Counted from the stretch's first letter, positions 1-15,746 are shown. The stretch: DNA of 64,000 bases from Kofleriaceae bacterium (GCA_020633495.1 JACKDR010000012.1:162437-226436), one strand, 5' to 3'. Notes: generated by a model from the sequence alone, not told the origin. Numbers and translations: made by a program.

Positions 1-2
1 AC

Positions 3-224
3 GCCTGCGGCGGTGACGTCACCTGCGGCCCCGGCACCTGCGACATCGACTGCCCGGCGGCCGGCGCGTGCGCCGGCGCGCTCGACTGCAGCGACGCCTG
101 CGAGTGCGACACCCACTGCGGTGGCGCGGGCGCGTGCGGCTCGACGGTGTCGTGCCCCGGGCCGTCGTCGTGCCGCAGCGGTGGCCAGTGCACCTCGGCG
201 CCGAACCAGTGCCAGCGCTGCTAG
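3..224 (+). CDS. Cys-rich secreted-type protein, C-terminal fragment
   Basis: The gene starts before the window. The third frame from base 3 is open to a TAG at 222-224 and encodes about 73 residues, of which about 16 are cysteine, spaced every 3 to 8 residues among Gly, Asp, Ser and Pro, ending QCQRC. The even cysteine spacing suggests a disulfide-rich extracellular domain of the kind common in myxobacterial secreted proteins. The other two frames lack this periodicity. It converges on the ABC transporter operon, whose last gene ends 8 bases further on. Function cannot be assigned. Confidence 0.6.
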   Translation, partial: ACGGDVTCGPGTCDIDCPAAGACAGALDCSDACECDTHCGGAGACGSTVSCPGPSSCRSGGQCTSAPNQCQRC

Positions 225-231
225 CCGGTGG

Positions 232-1158
232 TCACAGCGCGTCGTCGGCGCGGCCCAGCGCGCGCGGCGTGCGCGCCCGCTGCGGCAAGAGCGCCAGGAA
301 CGCCAGCGTCAGCAGGTACGGCAGGACGTGGGCCAGCATGCCGGTGAGCTGCTCGAGATCCGACGGGCCGTGGCCGGCGGCGGCGCGGGTCTGCAGCTCG
401 AGCTGGACCTGGTAGGCGAAGGCCTCGACCAGACCGAGGCCGAGGCAGGTGATCGCGACCACCGCGGGCCGCCAGCCGCCGAGGATGACGATCGCCAGCG
501 CGAGGTAGCCACGGCCGTTCGACATCTCGGCGGAGAAGCCGTGGTTGGCGAGCGCGAGCTGGGCGCCGCCCAGCCCGGCGAGCGCGCCGCCGACCGCGAG
601 CGCGACCGCCCGGGTCCGGGCCACCGACACCCCGGCGGCGGCGAGCGCGGCGGGGCGATCGCCGGCGGCGCGGATCCGCAGCCCCGGCGCCGTGCGCGTC
701 AGCGCCCACGCCACCGCGGTCACCGCGGCGGCGGCCAGCCAGAACACCGGGCTGGTCCACACCGCCGAGCCGACGCCGACGGTCTGCGGCGAGTTGGCGC
801 TCGAGCCGTACAGCACCTGCAAGAGGTAGCGGGTCAGGCCGTAGGCGCCGAGGTTGAGCGCGACGCCGACGACGACCTGGTCGGCGGCGATCAGCGCGCC
901 GAGAACGAGCTGCACCATCGCGACCGCGACCCCGGCGGTCATGCCGCCGACCAGGCCGGCCCACACCGAGCCGGTGGCGTGGGCGACGACCGCGGCGCCG
1001 AAGGCACCGAACAGCAGCTTGGCCTCGATCGCCAGGTCGATCACGCCCGAGCGCTCGGTGATCGCGCCGCCGGTGGCGGCGCACGCGTACGGCACCGCGA
1101 CCCGCACCGCCTGGGTGACGAACGCGGTCGACAGCACGGCCTCGACCAGGCCGCTCAC
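232..1158 (-). CDS. BMP-type ABC transporter permease 2 (nucleoside/simple sugar, BPD_transp_2)
   Basis: Inner-membrane permease of a BMP-family importer (Bacillus NupC/YufQ type), 308 residues with about 8 to 10 hydrophobic helices. The N-terminal part contains ATGGAITERSGVIDLAIE, close to the family hallmark in which a short loop reads TERSGxxNLGxEG; the middle has VVGVALNLGAYGLTRYL and the C-terminal half the glycine-rich AIVILGGWRP loop that contacts the ATPase. The GTG start at 1158 lies inside the stop of the upstream permease (GTGA overlap), which implies translational coupling. It is last in a four-gene operon of binding protein, ATPase and two permeases. Substrate is inferred from the family (purine nucleosides or related) and not shown by the sequence. 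Confidence 0.88.
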   Translation of the reverse strand: MSGLVEAVLSTAFVTQAVRVAVPYACAATGGAITERSGVIDLAIEAKLLFGAFGAAVVAHATGSVWAGLVGGMTAGVAVAMVQLVLGALIAADQVVVGVALNLGAYGLTRYLLQVLYGSSANSPQTVGVGSAVWTSPVFWLAAAAVTAVAWALTRTAPGLRIRAAGDRPAALAAAGVSVARTRAVALAVGGALAGLGGAQLALANHGFSAEMSNGRGYLALAIVILGGWRPAVVAITCLGLGLVEAFAYQVQLELQTRAAAGHGPSDLEQLTGMLAHVLPYLLTLAFLALLPQRARTPRALGRADDAL

Positions 1159-2245
1159 GGCGCGCCTCCGTCGGCGGCGACGCCGCTGAGCCCGGCGCGC
1201 CGCGCGCCGCGCGTGAGCGCGGCCAGGCCGCGGCGCCGCACCATCGGCGTCGACGCCGCGACCGCCAGGATGATGACCGCGGTCAGGACGTCGAACAGCT
1301 CCTTGGGCACCAGGTCGGAGACCACCAGGCCGCCGTGGGACAAGAGGCCCAGCAGCAGCGCCGCCGCGACCACGCCGCCGGGGTGACCACGGCCGAGCAG
1401 CGCCACCGCGATGCCGAGGAAGCCGGCGCCGCGGCCGACGCCGTCCTCGTAGCAGTACTTGTAGCCGAGCACGTAGTGGGCGGCGGCGAGCCCGGCGATC
1501 GCGCCCGACAGCGTCATCGCGGTCAGCATCGAGCGCCGGACGCCGCCGCCGGCGCACGCCGCGGCGTCGGGCGCGGCGCCGACCGCGCGCCAGCGGGCGC
1601 CGGTGCGGGTGCGCGCGAACAGCCAGGCGATCGCCGCGGCCGCCGCCAGCGCCAGCGGCGCCGCGGTGTTGAGCGCGGTGCCGGCCGGCCCGATCGTCGC
1701 CAGGCGGGCGCCGTCGACGACGTCGGCGGTGCGCGTCGACTCGCCGACGAACAGGTAGGCGTCGCCGAGCCACAGCACGACCGCGCCGACGATGGCGTTG
1801 AGCAGGATCCCGACGATGACCTCGTGCGAGCCGCGCCACGCCCGCAGCGCCCCGGTGGCCGCGCCCAGGGCGCCGCCCGCGGTGGCCGCGGCGAGCAGGC
1901 ACAGCGGCACCGCGATCAGGCCCGGCGTCGCCGCCGGCAGCGCGCCGCCGACGACCCCGCACGCGAGCAGCCCGGCGACCAGCTGGCCCTCGACGCCGAT
2001 GTTGAACAGCCCGGCGCGCAGCGCGATCGCCACCGCCAGGCCGGTGAACAGCAGCGGCGTCGCCTTGAACAGGACCTGGGCGACACCGCCGGCGTCGCCG
2101 AGCGTGCGCGCCAAGAGCGCGCCCCACACCCGCGCCGGCGACTGGCCGATCGCCAGGATCAGCGCCGAGCCCGCCGCCATCGCGACCAGCAGCGCGACCG
2201 TCGCGATCGCGGCCTCGCGGCGCACCGCCGCCGCCGTCGCCGGCT

Positions 2246-2249
<4 letters not shown>
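1155..2249 (-). CDS. BMP-type ABC transporter permease 1 (BPD_transp_2)
   Basis: First permease of the importer (NupB/YufP type), 364 residues. It has an N-terminal membrane segment (about residues 14-33), LFNIGVEGQLVAG (about residues 85-100), a family signature close to LFNIGxEGQ, and HEVIVGILLNAIVGAVV further on, followed by several helices. The carboxyl end is basic (RRRGLAALTRGARR). The GTG start at 2249 overlaps the stop of the ATPase gene by four bases, and its own TGA overlaps the next permease start. The two permeases are expected to form a heterodimer in the inner membrane. Confidence 0.88.
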
Positions 2250-3783
<1,534 letters not shown>

Positions 3784-3787
<4 letters not shown>

Positions 3788-4836
3788 TGGCTGGGCACCT
3801 CGATGCGGCCGGCGACGATGTCGGCGGCGATGGCGCGGGCGCGGGCGACGACGTCGGCGGGCAGGCGATCGGCGTTGCGGGCGTCGCTGACGAAGCCGAC
3901 CGCGCCCTCGGCCAGGCCGAGCTCGCGGACGCCGCCGGCGAAGCGGTGCTCGACCACCGCGCGGGCGGCGTCGACGACGGCGACGTCGACCTGCTTGACC
4001 ATCGAGGTCAGCACGCAGCACGGCGCCTCGTCGTACTGATCGCTGTCGACGCCGATCGCCCAGCGGTGACGCTCGCGCGCCGCCGCCATCACGCCGGAGC
4101 CGGTCTTGCCCGACGCGTGGTAGATGACGTCGGCGCCGCGGCCGTACTGCGAGTCGGCCAGCTCGCGCCCCAGGGTCGGGTCGGCGAACGCCTTGGGCTC
4201 GGTGCCGGCGTACGCCGACAGCACCGTGCAGTCGGGGCAGACGTGGCGGACCCCGGCGGCGTAGCCGGCCTCGAACTTGCGGATCAGCGGGATCTTCATG
4301 CCGCCGACGAAGCCGACGATCTTGCTGCGCGTGACCAGCCCGGCGATCGCGCCGACCACGAAGCTGCCCTCGTGCTCGCGGAACCGCAGCGCCAGCAGGT
4401 TGGGCGGCATCGGCCTGCTGTCGTCGGGGGCGTAGTCGATGCCGGCGAACGCGACGTCGGGGAACTCGCCGGCGAGGCGGTCGAGATCGCGGCTGAAGAT
4501 GAAGCCGACGCCGATGACCAGGTCGCTGCCGCCGGCGGCGAGCTGGCGCAGCGCGCCCTCGCGATCCGAGCCGTCGCCGGGCTCGATCGCCTGGATCGTC
4601 ACGCCGAGCTCGTCGCGCGCGCGCTGCAGGCCCAGCCACGCGGCGTCGTTGAACGACTTGTCGCCGCGGCCGCCGACGTCGAAGACCAGCCCGACCTTGA
4701 TCCCGGCGTTGGCGCCGGCGTCGACGCCGCCGGCAGCGCCGCCACCGCCCGGGCCGCCCGGCGCCACGACCACGCCGATCGCCAGCAGCGCGACGTTGAG
4801 CGCGACCAGCGCGGCGACCAGGTGGCGAAGGCTCAC
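3784..4836 (-). CDS. BMP family substrate-binding protein (PnrA/Med-like)
   Basis: Periplasmic receptor of the importer, 350 residues. After an N-terminal hydrophobic stretch (about residues 8-26) and a Gly-rich linker comes IKVGLVFDVGGRGDKSFNDA, the hallmark start of BMP/Med proteins (GGxxDKSFN). DLVIGVGFIFSRDLDRLA, KIVGFVGGMKIPLI and DVIYHASGKTGSGV also fit the family ligand pocket. Most relatives are lipoproteins, but no lipobox cysteine is present here, so the protein may be released, or held by its N-terminal helix. GTG start; a TACTGT hexamer seven bases upstream suggests a leaderless transcript. The gene lies 13 bases after an unrelated lipoprotein gene. Confidence 0.9.
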
Positions 4837-4843
4837 GGCCCCG

Positions 4844-4849
4844 ACAGTA
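4844..4849 (-). promoter_or_regulatory. Candidate -10 element of the ABC importer operon
   Basis: On the minus strand TACTGT is followed by seven bases and the GTG start at 4836. It overlaps the end of the preceding lipoprotein gene. Spacing puts the transcription start at or next to the start codon. It is one member of a recurrent TAnnnT-N5-9-start pattern in this window. Confidence 0.4.
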
Positions 4850-6202
4850 TCAATTCACCACCGGCGGGTTCGAGCACACGCCGATCTCCATGATCAGGAA
4901 CAGCAGCACCCGCTCTTGCGGATACAGCCCGGGGTGGTGGCCGTTGGCGGTCTGGTAGGTCGAGTACATCACCCGGCCGCAGCCGGCGGGCTCGAACGTG
5001 ACCGTCAGCGGCTGCTTGACGCCGCCGGTCGCCGGCCCCGAGCCGACCACCCACGGCTTGGGCACGTCCTCGACCGGCGCGCCCTGCTCGTCGACGCCGG
5101 TCTCGACGGTGCCGAGGCCGCGGATCCAGTTCCAGTTGTCGCTGGCGAGGAAGCTCGCCGGGTCGTAGACCTGCGGCGTCGGCGAGTCCGGGGTCGGGCC
5201 GAGCTGCAGGCCCAGCCACGCCGCGAGATCGTCGTCGACGACCTCGGCGTCGGCGGCGTCGTAGCGCTCGCCGTCGGCGGTGCCGACCTCGGTCAGGGTG
5301 CCGGTGAAGGTCGCCGGGTCGTAGGTCCCGACCGAGTCGGCGCCGACGTCGCCGAGCTCGAGCTGGGGCGGGAACGGCCGGTCGATCGCCTCGCCGGACC
5401 AGTCGGTGACGTAGAGCCGGCCGCCCTCGGCGACGTACCGCCGGATGTTGGCGAGCACCGCCTGGTCGGTCAGCACCGAGACCGCGGTGGTCTGGGTCGA
5501 GCACGGCAGCAGGATGAGGTGGTAGCGGCGCATCTGGTCGAGGTCGGTGAACAGGTCGGTCACGGTGCCCATCGAGCCGGGCAGCGCGTAGCCGTTGTCG
5601 TAGACGTCGACCTCACCGCCGGGGCCGGCGAAGGTGAACGTCGTCGGGTCGTACGCGCCGAGGCCGAGCTTGCCGAGGACGTCCTCGATGTTGTCGTTGG
5701 TGCCCAGCGCGATCGCCATGCGCGGCACGTAGGCGCCGTGGTCGGGATCGTGGACCGACGGCAGCGTGGTCGCGGCGGCGTCGAGCCGCAGCTCGCCGAG
5801 GTCGAGCGTGACCTGCTGCTCGAGCCGGAACTGGCCCTTCTGGATCACCAGCCAGTAGGTCCCGGCCGGGTACGGCCCCAGCTCGAAGCTGCCGTCGTGA
5901 TCGGAGTAGATGGCCTGCGGCGGCGCGTCGGCGCAGCGCTGGCAGTAGACGTGGTCGGGGATGGGCTCGGGACGGTCGACGGACAGGTACACCTCGGCGC
6001 CGAACACCGGGATCTCCTGGCCGTCGGGGACCTGGCCGGGCCCCTGCCCCGGCACCCACACCCGCCCGGTCACGGTCGCGCGCGGCACCGGGTAGGCGTC
6101 AGGGCCGGCGGTCGCCGACGGCCCGCACGCGGCGACCCCGAGCGCGAACGCGACGAGCGCGCCCCCGAGCAGGATATGGCAGCGGCCTGGCATCGACACC
6201 AT
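4850..6202 (-). CDS. Hypothetical lipoprotein with carboxypeptidase-regulatory-like domain
   Basis: Predicted lipoprotein of 450 residues; function unknown. The ATG at 6202 (or a second one at 6193) gives a signal peptide with h-region HILLGGALVAFALG and lipobox VAAC. Residues about 35-135 resemble a carboxypeptidase regulatory-like (Ig-type) fold: VTGRVWVPGQG at the start, DGSFELGPYPAGTYWLVI further on. Residues about 200-260 contain a flavodoxin or amidotransferase-like Rossmann pattern (YHLILLPCS, then RRYVAEGGRLYVTDW), as in proteins that bind glycans or act as decision domains. An in-frame upstream start at 6358 exists but would add an implausible basic leader. TGCTACGGT lies about 18 bases upstream and may be the promoter. 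Confidence 0.65.
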   Translation of the reverse strand: MVSMPGRCHILLGGALVAFALGVAACGPSATAGPDAYPVPRATVTGRVWVPGQGPGQVPDGQEIPVFGAEVYLSVDRPEPIPDHVYCQRCADAPPQAIYSDHDGSFELGPYPAGTYWLVIQKGQFRLEQQVTLDLGELRLDAAATTLPSVHDPDHGAYVPRMAIALGTNDNIEDVLGKLGLGAYDPTTFTFAGPGGEVDVYDNGYALPGSMGTVTDLFTDLDQMRRYHLILLPCSTQTTAVSVLTDQAVLANIRRYVAEGGRLYVTDWSGEAIDRPFPPQLELGDVGADSVGTYDPATFTGTLTEVGTADGERYDAADAEVVDDDLAAWLGLQLGPTPDSPTPQVYDPASFLASDNWNWIRGLGTVETGVDEQGAPVEDVPKPWVVGSGPATGGVKQPLTVTFEPAGCGRVMYSTYQTANGHHPGLYPQERVLLFLIMEIGVCSNPPVVN

Positions 6203-6289
6203 CGCGAGGACCCGACCGAAACCGTAGCACCGCCGCGGCGCGCAACCGCCCGGGAAAAATGGGCATCTCCTTGACTTGCGGCGCGGGAT

Positions 6290-6313
6290 GCACACGTTCG
6301 CGTGTGCTACCGT
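6290..6313 (+). promoter_or_regulatory. Hairpin/operator with adjoining -10 upstream of the SPFH gene
   Basis: GCACACG-TTCG-CGTGTGC (6290-6307) is a perfect seven-base inverted repeat with a TTCG loop, directly followed by an extended -10-like TGCTACCGT whose TACCGT is at 6308-6313. The arrangement suits an operator overlapping a promoter. TTGACT at 6271-6276 is too far away (31 bases) to be the matching -35. Confidence 0.4.
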
Positions 6314-6369
6314 ACGCGTCCTGAGCCCTCGAGGGCTGTCCGTCAGGACGTCGACCAAGGAGATCGCAC

Positions 6370-7425
<1,056 letters not shown>

Positions 7426-7478
7426 GGCGGGGCGGGCAGCGGCGGCCAGCCGCGGCCGGGCGCGACGCGCGATGACCA

Positions 7479-7502
7479 GGGCTCGGGGCCGTCCCCGGGC
7501 CC
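7479..7502 (+). terminator. Candidate terminator after the SPFH gene
   Basis: GGGCTCGGGG-CCGT-CCCCGGGCCC forms a ten-base stem with one G-T wobble and a four-base loop, 54 bases after the SPFH stop. A short T-containing stretch (CGTTTC) follows about eight bases later. There is no long U tract, so it is only a moderate candidate. Confidence 0.35.
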
Positions 7503-7532
7503 TGCGCCGTTTCGGGGCCGGCGACGGCGTGC

Positions 7533-7538
7533 TATACG
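7533..7538 (+). promoter_or_regulatory. Candidate -10 element of the methyltransferase gene
   Basis: TGCTATACG, with TATACG at 7533-7538, stands eight bases before the GTG at 7547. It argues for the short start and a leaderless message. Confidence 0.35.
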
Positions 7539-7546
7539 CCGGGCCC

Positions 7547-8272
<726 letters not shown>

Positions 8273-8293
8273 GCGCGGCCGACGCCGCGGGGG

Positions 8294-8299
8294 TATGCT
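8294..8299 (+). promoter_or_regulatory. Candidate -10 element of the pilR-like gene
   Basis: TATGCT at 8294-8299 is followed by six bases and the ATG at 8306, with no Shine-Dalgarno between them. This fits a leaderless transcript. Confidence 0.4.
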
Positions 8300-8305
8300 G
8301 GCGGC

Positions 8306-9730
<1,425 letters not shown>

Positions 9731-9734
9731 CGGT

Positions 9735-10733
9735 TCACGGCGCGGGCGCGGGCGCCGCCGGGGCCGGGACGGCCGACTCGTCTGGCGTCGCCGCGGCCGG
9801 CTCGTCCGGCGTCGCCGCGGCCGGCTCGTCCGGCGTCGCCGGGCCGACCGCGTCGTCGTCCTCGCGTTCGCGCAGCAGCGGCGGCGGCGCGGCCAGCGCC
9901 GCCAGGTCGATGTACGGCGGCGGGTTGTCGCCCAGGATCACGAACAGCGAGTCGGGCACCATCGGCAGCTCGCGGGCCTTGTCGCGGTCGAAGCGCTCGC
10001 GCGCGGCCGCGAGCTCGGCCTCGATGTCGGCGGCGTCGGCCTGCTCGATCGCCGCCAGCTTCTCGACCAGCTTCTGGCGGGCCGCGGCGTCCGTGGTGGT
10101 CAGGATCAGCTCCTTCAGATCACGGACCGCCCGCTCCTGCTGGCCCAGCTTGGTCCGCACGTACGCGGCCAGGGTGGCGGCGCCGCGCGGCGCGCCGGGC
10201 ATGCGGACCGCGCGCTCCAGCAGCTCGGCGCCGCGCAGGTCCCAGGCGGCGCGCTGGTGGGGATCGTCGGTCTCGAGGTCGGCGATGTAGATCTGGCCGG
10301 CGACGAACGGGATCCGCCAGTGGTCCGGGCAGCAGAGGGTGCCGTGCTCGAGGAGCGCGACCGCCCACAGCCGGTCGGCCTGGGTGGTGCCGCCGTCGAC
10401 CCAGTCGACGGCCCGGCCGCCCCACTCGTAGACCCGCCAGAACTGGGGATCGAGCGCGACGATGGCGTCGACCAGGCCCTCGACGCCCTCGGCGGTGTCG
10501 TCGTCGCCGCCGAAGTAGCCCAGCGCCCGCACCCAGAGCAGATCGGCGGCCAGCTCGCGGTAGCCCAGGGCCACCATCGGCGCCGCCGCCGGCGACGGCG
10601 CGTACGGGGTCTCGACCGTCTTTGGCCAGCGCGCCCGCTGCGACGCCGCCACCCGGCGGACACCCTGGGCGCCGACCATCAGCGCGACGCCGAAGGCGGC
10701 GACGACGAGCGGGTGGGTGCGCACGGCGGTCAT
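9735..10733 (-). CDS. Membrane-anchored TPR-like protein downstream of pilA
   Basis: Unknown function, 332 residues. One hydrophobic helix near the N-terminus (about residues 8-24) would anchor it in the inner membrane. The body is alpha-helical, with MVALGYRELAADLLWVRALG, FWRVYEWGGRAVDWV and ELLERAVRMPGAPRGAATLA resembling degenerate TPR repeats. Residues about 190-260 are charged and may form a coiled coil (LVEKLAAIEQADAADIEAEL). The C-terminus is a low-complexity TPDEPAA repeat tail. It follows the major pilin gene on the same strand across a 65-base gap holding a hairpin. The position suggests a part in pilus biogenesis, but this is inference only. Confidence 0.65.
   Translation of the reverse strand: MTAVRTHPLVVAAFGVALMVGAQGVRRVAASQRARWPKTVETPYAPSPAAAPMVALGYRELAADLLWVRALGYFGGDDDTAEGVEGLVDAIVALDPQFWRVYEWGGRAVDWVDGGTTQADRLWAVALLEHGTLCCPDHWRIPFVAGQIYIADLETDDPHQRAAWDLRGAELLERAVRMPGAPRGAATLAAYVRTKLGQQERAVRDLKELILTTTDAAARQKLVEKLAAIEQADAADIEAELAAARERFDRDKARELPMVPDSLFVILGDNPPPYIDLAALAAPPPLLREREDDDAVGPATPDEPAAATPDEPAAATPDESAVPAPAAPAPAP
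9775..9846. repeat. Three 24-bp tandem repeats in the C-terminal tail of the TPR-like protein
   Basis: Units at 9775-9798, 9799-9822 and 9823-9846 share the core GGCTCGTCCGGCGTCGCC. They encode the eight-residue repeat TPDEPAAA on the minus strand. Protein-coding repeat, not CRISPR (no spacers). Confidence 0.8.
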
Positions 10734-10741
10734 GATAGCCG

Positions 10742-10769
10742 AAAACGCGACGACCGCCCCGAGGGGCGG
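10742..10769 (-). terminator. Candidate terminator after the pilin gene
   Basis: On the minus strand CCGCCC-CTCG-GGGCGG is followed eight bases later by TTTT. It lies between the pilin stop (10799) and the next gene start (10733), so it could reduce read-through of abundant pilin mRNA into the TPR-like gene. Confidence 0.4.
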
Positions 10770-10798
10770 CCGTCACGCCGGGAAGCGCGTGCCTCGGC

Positions 10799-11299
10799 TC
10801 AGTCGGCGCGGGCCGGCTTGGTCAGGGTCGACTTCGGGCGGCCGTCCGCCGCGTCGCCGTCCAGGGTGTACACGACCGACACGCCGTCGCAGTCGAGGTC
10901 GCCGGTGGCGGTCGCCTGGTAGACGTTGCTGACCGCGCTGGTGTACTCGTACTGGAAGTAGAACGGGTCGTCGATGGCGAAGTCGAGGGCGTCCCAGGCG
11001 GGGTTGCCCTGCCAGTCCGTCGCGAGGACCGCGCACTTCTTGCCCGGGCCGTTGCAGCAGGCCGCGGCCGGGGTCAGGCCGCTGGCCGCCTGCGGGAACG
11101 TCGAGTTCTCGATGTACCCCGTCCGGGCGGACTTCTTGATGGCGTCGAGGTTCAGCTCGGCCTCGGAGCGCTTGCTCTTCTTCATGTAGTCGAGGAAGGC
11201 GGGGATCGCGACCGCGGCCAGGATGCCGATGATGGCGACGACGATCATGAGCTCGATGAGGGTGAAGCCGCGCTGCTTGTTCTTGATGATGCGGTGCAT
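10799..11299 (-). CDS. pilA: Type IV pilin, PilA-like major pilin
   Basis: Prepilin of 166 residues. The ATG at 11299 gives leader MHRIIKNKQRG and then FTLIELMIVVAIIGILAAVAI, the class III signal, with cleavage after Gly11 by PilD and Glu5 of the mature protein present. The remainder is the polar head; cysteines CC, C and a later C could form the D-region disulfide. A good Shine-Dalgarno (AGAGGAG, nine bases upstream) fixes this start over an upstream alternative. It lies on the minus strand facing pilR. A GG-N10-GC element 50 to 65 bases upstream could be a sigma-54 promoter served by PilR. The size is normal for a myxobacterial pilin. Confidence 0.88.
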   Translation of the reverse strand: MHRIIKNKQRGFTLIELMIVVAIIGILAAVAIPAFLDYMKKSKRSEAELNLDAIKKSARTGYIENSTFPQAASGLTPAAACCNGPGKKCAVLATDWQGNPAWDALDFAIDDPFYFQYEYTSAVSNVYQATATGDLDCDGVSVVYTLDGDAADGRPKSTLTKPARAD

Positions 11300-11348
11300 G
11301 GTGCTGTGCTCCTCTGGCTGTGGTGGCCCTCGAAGGGCGCTGGTTAGG

Positions 11349-11364
11349 TGCCGGGCGAGGGCCA
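11349..11364 (-). promoter_or_regulatory. Candidate sigma-54 (-24/-12) promoter of pilA
   Basis: TGGCCCTCGCCCGGCA on the minus strand has the GG and GC of the -24 and -12 boxes at exactly ten bases. The -12 box is poor (CGGC rather than TTGC). It would give a leader of about 38 bases with the Shine-Dalgarno in it. The neighbouring PilR-type activator supports it. Confidence 0.35.
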
Positions 11365-11410
11365 CAACTCGGCCCGGCCGGCGGATTCGCTCGTCACACG
11401 CTCGGTCGCG

Positions 11411-11929
11411 TCACTGCCCCTCGTGGTCCTTCTTGAGGCTGGGGTCGACGCTCGAGGACAGGTAGTAGCTGTAGTCGGTGCCGTCGCCGTCGGCGTCGCA
11501 CTTGGCGATGAGCACGTACCAGTTGGTCGTGGGCTGGGCCATCCCGAAGGTCCCGGACGCCAGCGCTGGGATGGCGTCGTCCTTGCTGCCGGCGGCGGCC
11601 ACGTAGCCGCAGTACAGGCTCTCGCTGGTGGGCTGGATGCGGAGGGTGTCCCACGCCGCGGGCTGGGCGCCGACCGCCTGCTTGGCGGAGGTGGGCGTGG
11701 TCGGGAAGATGTCGCTCTCGTCGGTGCCGGTCGCGAAGTAGACGCCGTGCTCGACGCTGTACTGCGACTCGGCGCGGTGGAACTCGGCGAACATCGCCTG
11801 GGCCTCGGAGCCGGTCTTGACCTTGCGGGCCGGGCCCATGAACGAGTAGACGAGGACCCCGGTCAGCACCCCGAGAATCGCGACGGCGATCATCAGCTCT
11901 AGAAGGGTGAATCCCCGTTGCCGCCGCAC
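11411..11929 (-). CDS. Second type IV pilin-like protein (minor pilin/pseudopilin)
   Basis: Pilin of 172 residues if the GTG at 11929 is used, giving the short leader VRRQRG then FTLLELMIAVAILGVLTGVLV with the conserved Glu5. A longer reading from an ATG at 12097 would put about 56 unlikely basic residues before the signal. The head has SVEHGVYFATGTDESDIFPT and a C-terminal DGDGTDYSYYL, and is unlike the neighbouring pilin, so it may be a minor pilin or a diverged paralogue. TAAGACT lies five bases upstream of the GTG, again suggesting a leaderless message. The gene is 111 bases upstream of pilA on the same strand. Confidence 0.78.
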   Translation of the reverse strand: MRRQRGFTLLELMIAVAILGVLTGVLVYSFMGPARKVKTGSEAQAMFAEFHRAESQYSVEHGVYFATGTDESDIFPTTPTSAKQAVGAQPAAWDTLRIQPTSESLYCGYVAAAGSKDDAIPALASGTFGMAQPTTNWYVLIAKCDADGDGTDYSYYLSSSVDPSLKKDHEGQ

Positions 11930-11933
11930 GCCG

Positions 11934-11940
11934 AGTCTTA
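11934..11940 (-). promoter_or_regulatory. Candidate -10 element of the second pilin gene
   Basis: TAAGACT on the minus strand, with TAAGAC five bases before the GTG at 11929. The same TAAGACT motif stands before larB. Confidence 0.35.
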
Positions 11941-12045
11941 GTGCAGCCGGTGTGCCATGGTCCCGCGGCGCGCAAGTGAGCGGAACCCGTGAGTCGACCG
12001 GATCGCGAGCTCCTCGCGAGCGACGATTCGCGCGAGATCGGTGAC

Positions 12046-12065
12046 AAAAAACGGCACCGGTGCCG
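12046..12065 (-). terminator. Terminator 2 downstream of the Ser/Thr kinase
   Basis: The perfect palindrome CGGCACCGGTGCCG (12052-12065) is followed on the minus strand by six T (12046-12051). A run of six T is rare in this GC-rich sequence. It is the second of two tandem terminators between the kinase and pilin genes. Confidence 0.6.
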
Positions 12066-12075
12066 GTCCGCTCCG

Positions 12076-12110
12076 AAAAACGCGCAGGGGGAGCCACGCG
12101 GGCTCCCCCT
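12076..12110 (-). terminator. Terminator 1 downstream of the Ser/Thr kinase
   Basis: AGGGGGAGCC and GGCTCCCCCT form a perfect ten-base stem with a five-base loop (12086-12110). On the minus strand GCGCG and then TTTTT (12076-12080) follow. It starts 45 bases after the kinase stop and is a convincing intrinsic terminator. Confidence 0.65.
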
Positions 12111-12154
12111 GGAAGGTCATTCGAGCGGCCGCTCGCGGGCGCCTGGAGACCGCG

Positions 12155-15123
<2,969 letters not shown>

Positions 15124-15746
15124 GGCATAGACCTGCGGGGGCCCCCGAGATGGGGGTGCCTCATCGGTGGAAGCTAACCCAAACGATCCAGCGTCGCAAA
15201 GTCAAAACCTAGTCAGTTGTAGGCCTTAGCGTACGAAGGGTTGCGCCCGAGATCCCGCCCGCGCGCCTACCCCGCCCTACCCCGCGCGCCGACATCCCTG
15301 AGACCACGGCCAGCCGCCCGACCTTGGGGTGGCGGTGCGGCGGGGCGCGGCGCGGCTTCCCCAACCACCACGGGCGATGGGGAGACCGCGGGCAGCCGGC
15401 CCGGGTCCTGCCGCGAGCGCCGGGGGGCGTCCTCCGGCTCAGACATCCTCACGGTGACGAGACCGCGGGCGATGGTGGTTCCGCGGGCGGTGACGCGGTC
15501 GTGTGGTGGCGCGGACCCGCTGCGGAACTCGCCGTCGGACGCCCCCCACCGCTCGCGTCACCCGGGCCGGCGTGACGTGGCGCGAGCGCTGCGTCGCCGC
15601 ACCGTCCTCGAGAGTGGTGGGGAGGGGACCTGCCGCGAGCGCGGCGCCGCGCGACTCGCCGCGCGCGCAGCGCGCGGCTCGGCCAGCGCTCCTGCCGTCC
15701 GCGTCCCCGAGCTGGGGGGTTTGGGGGGAGCGACCTCCCCCCAATA
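15124..15746. other. Intergenic region, 623 bp, upstream of the Ser/Thr kinase
   Basis: I see no convincing gene here; open frames are Arg/Pro-rich shadows. It holds a probable kinase promoter region near the kinase start, with unusually AT-rich bases at 15165-15240 including TTGACT on the minus strand at 15200-15205. A 17-bp direct repeat, GGG(T/A)CCTGCCGCGAGCG, occurs at 15403-15419 and 15625-15641 with one mismatch. AGACCGCGGGC recurs near 15383 and 15460. It ends with the terminator of the exporter operon. Confidence 0.5.
15721..15744 (-). terminator. Strong hairpin after the exporter permease
   Basis: TTGGGGGGAG-CGAC-CTCCCCCCAA is a perfect ten-base inverted repeat starting two bases after the TAG of the permease (15747). 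No T run follows, but the position and strength suggest a terminator or an mRNA 3' end stabiliser. Confidence 0.5.

Noticed and set aside
7472..7546. N-terminal extension of the methyltransferase from an ATG at 7472
   Set aside because: The extra residues are Arg-rich and overlap a hairpin and a -10-like element; family proteins start near the GTG at 7547.
9775..9846. Second short repeat array
   Set aside because: Three adjacent coding repeats with no spacers, so not CRISPR.
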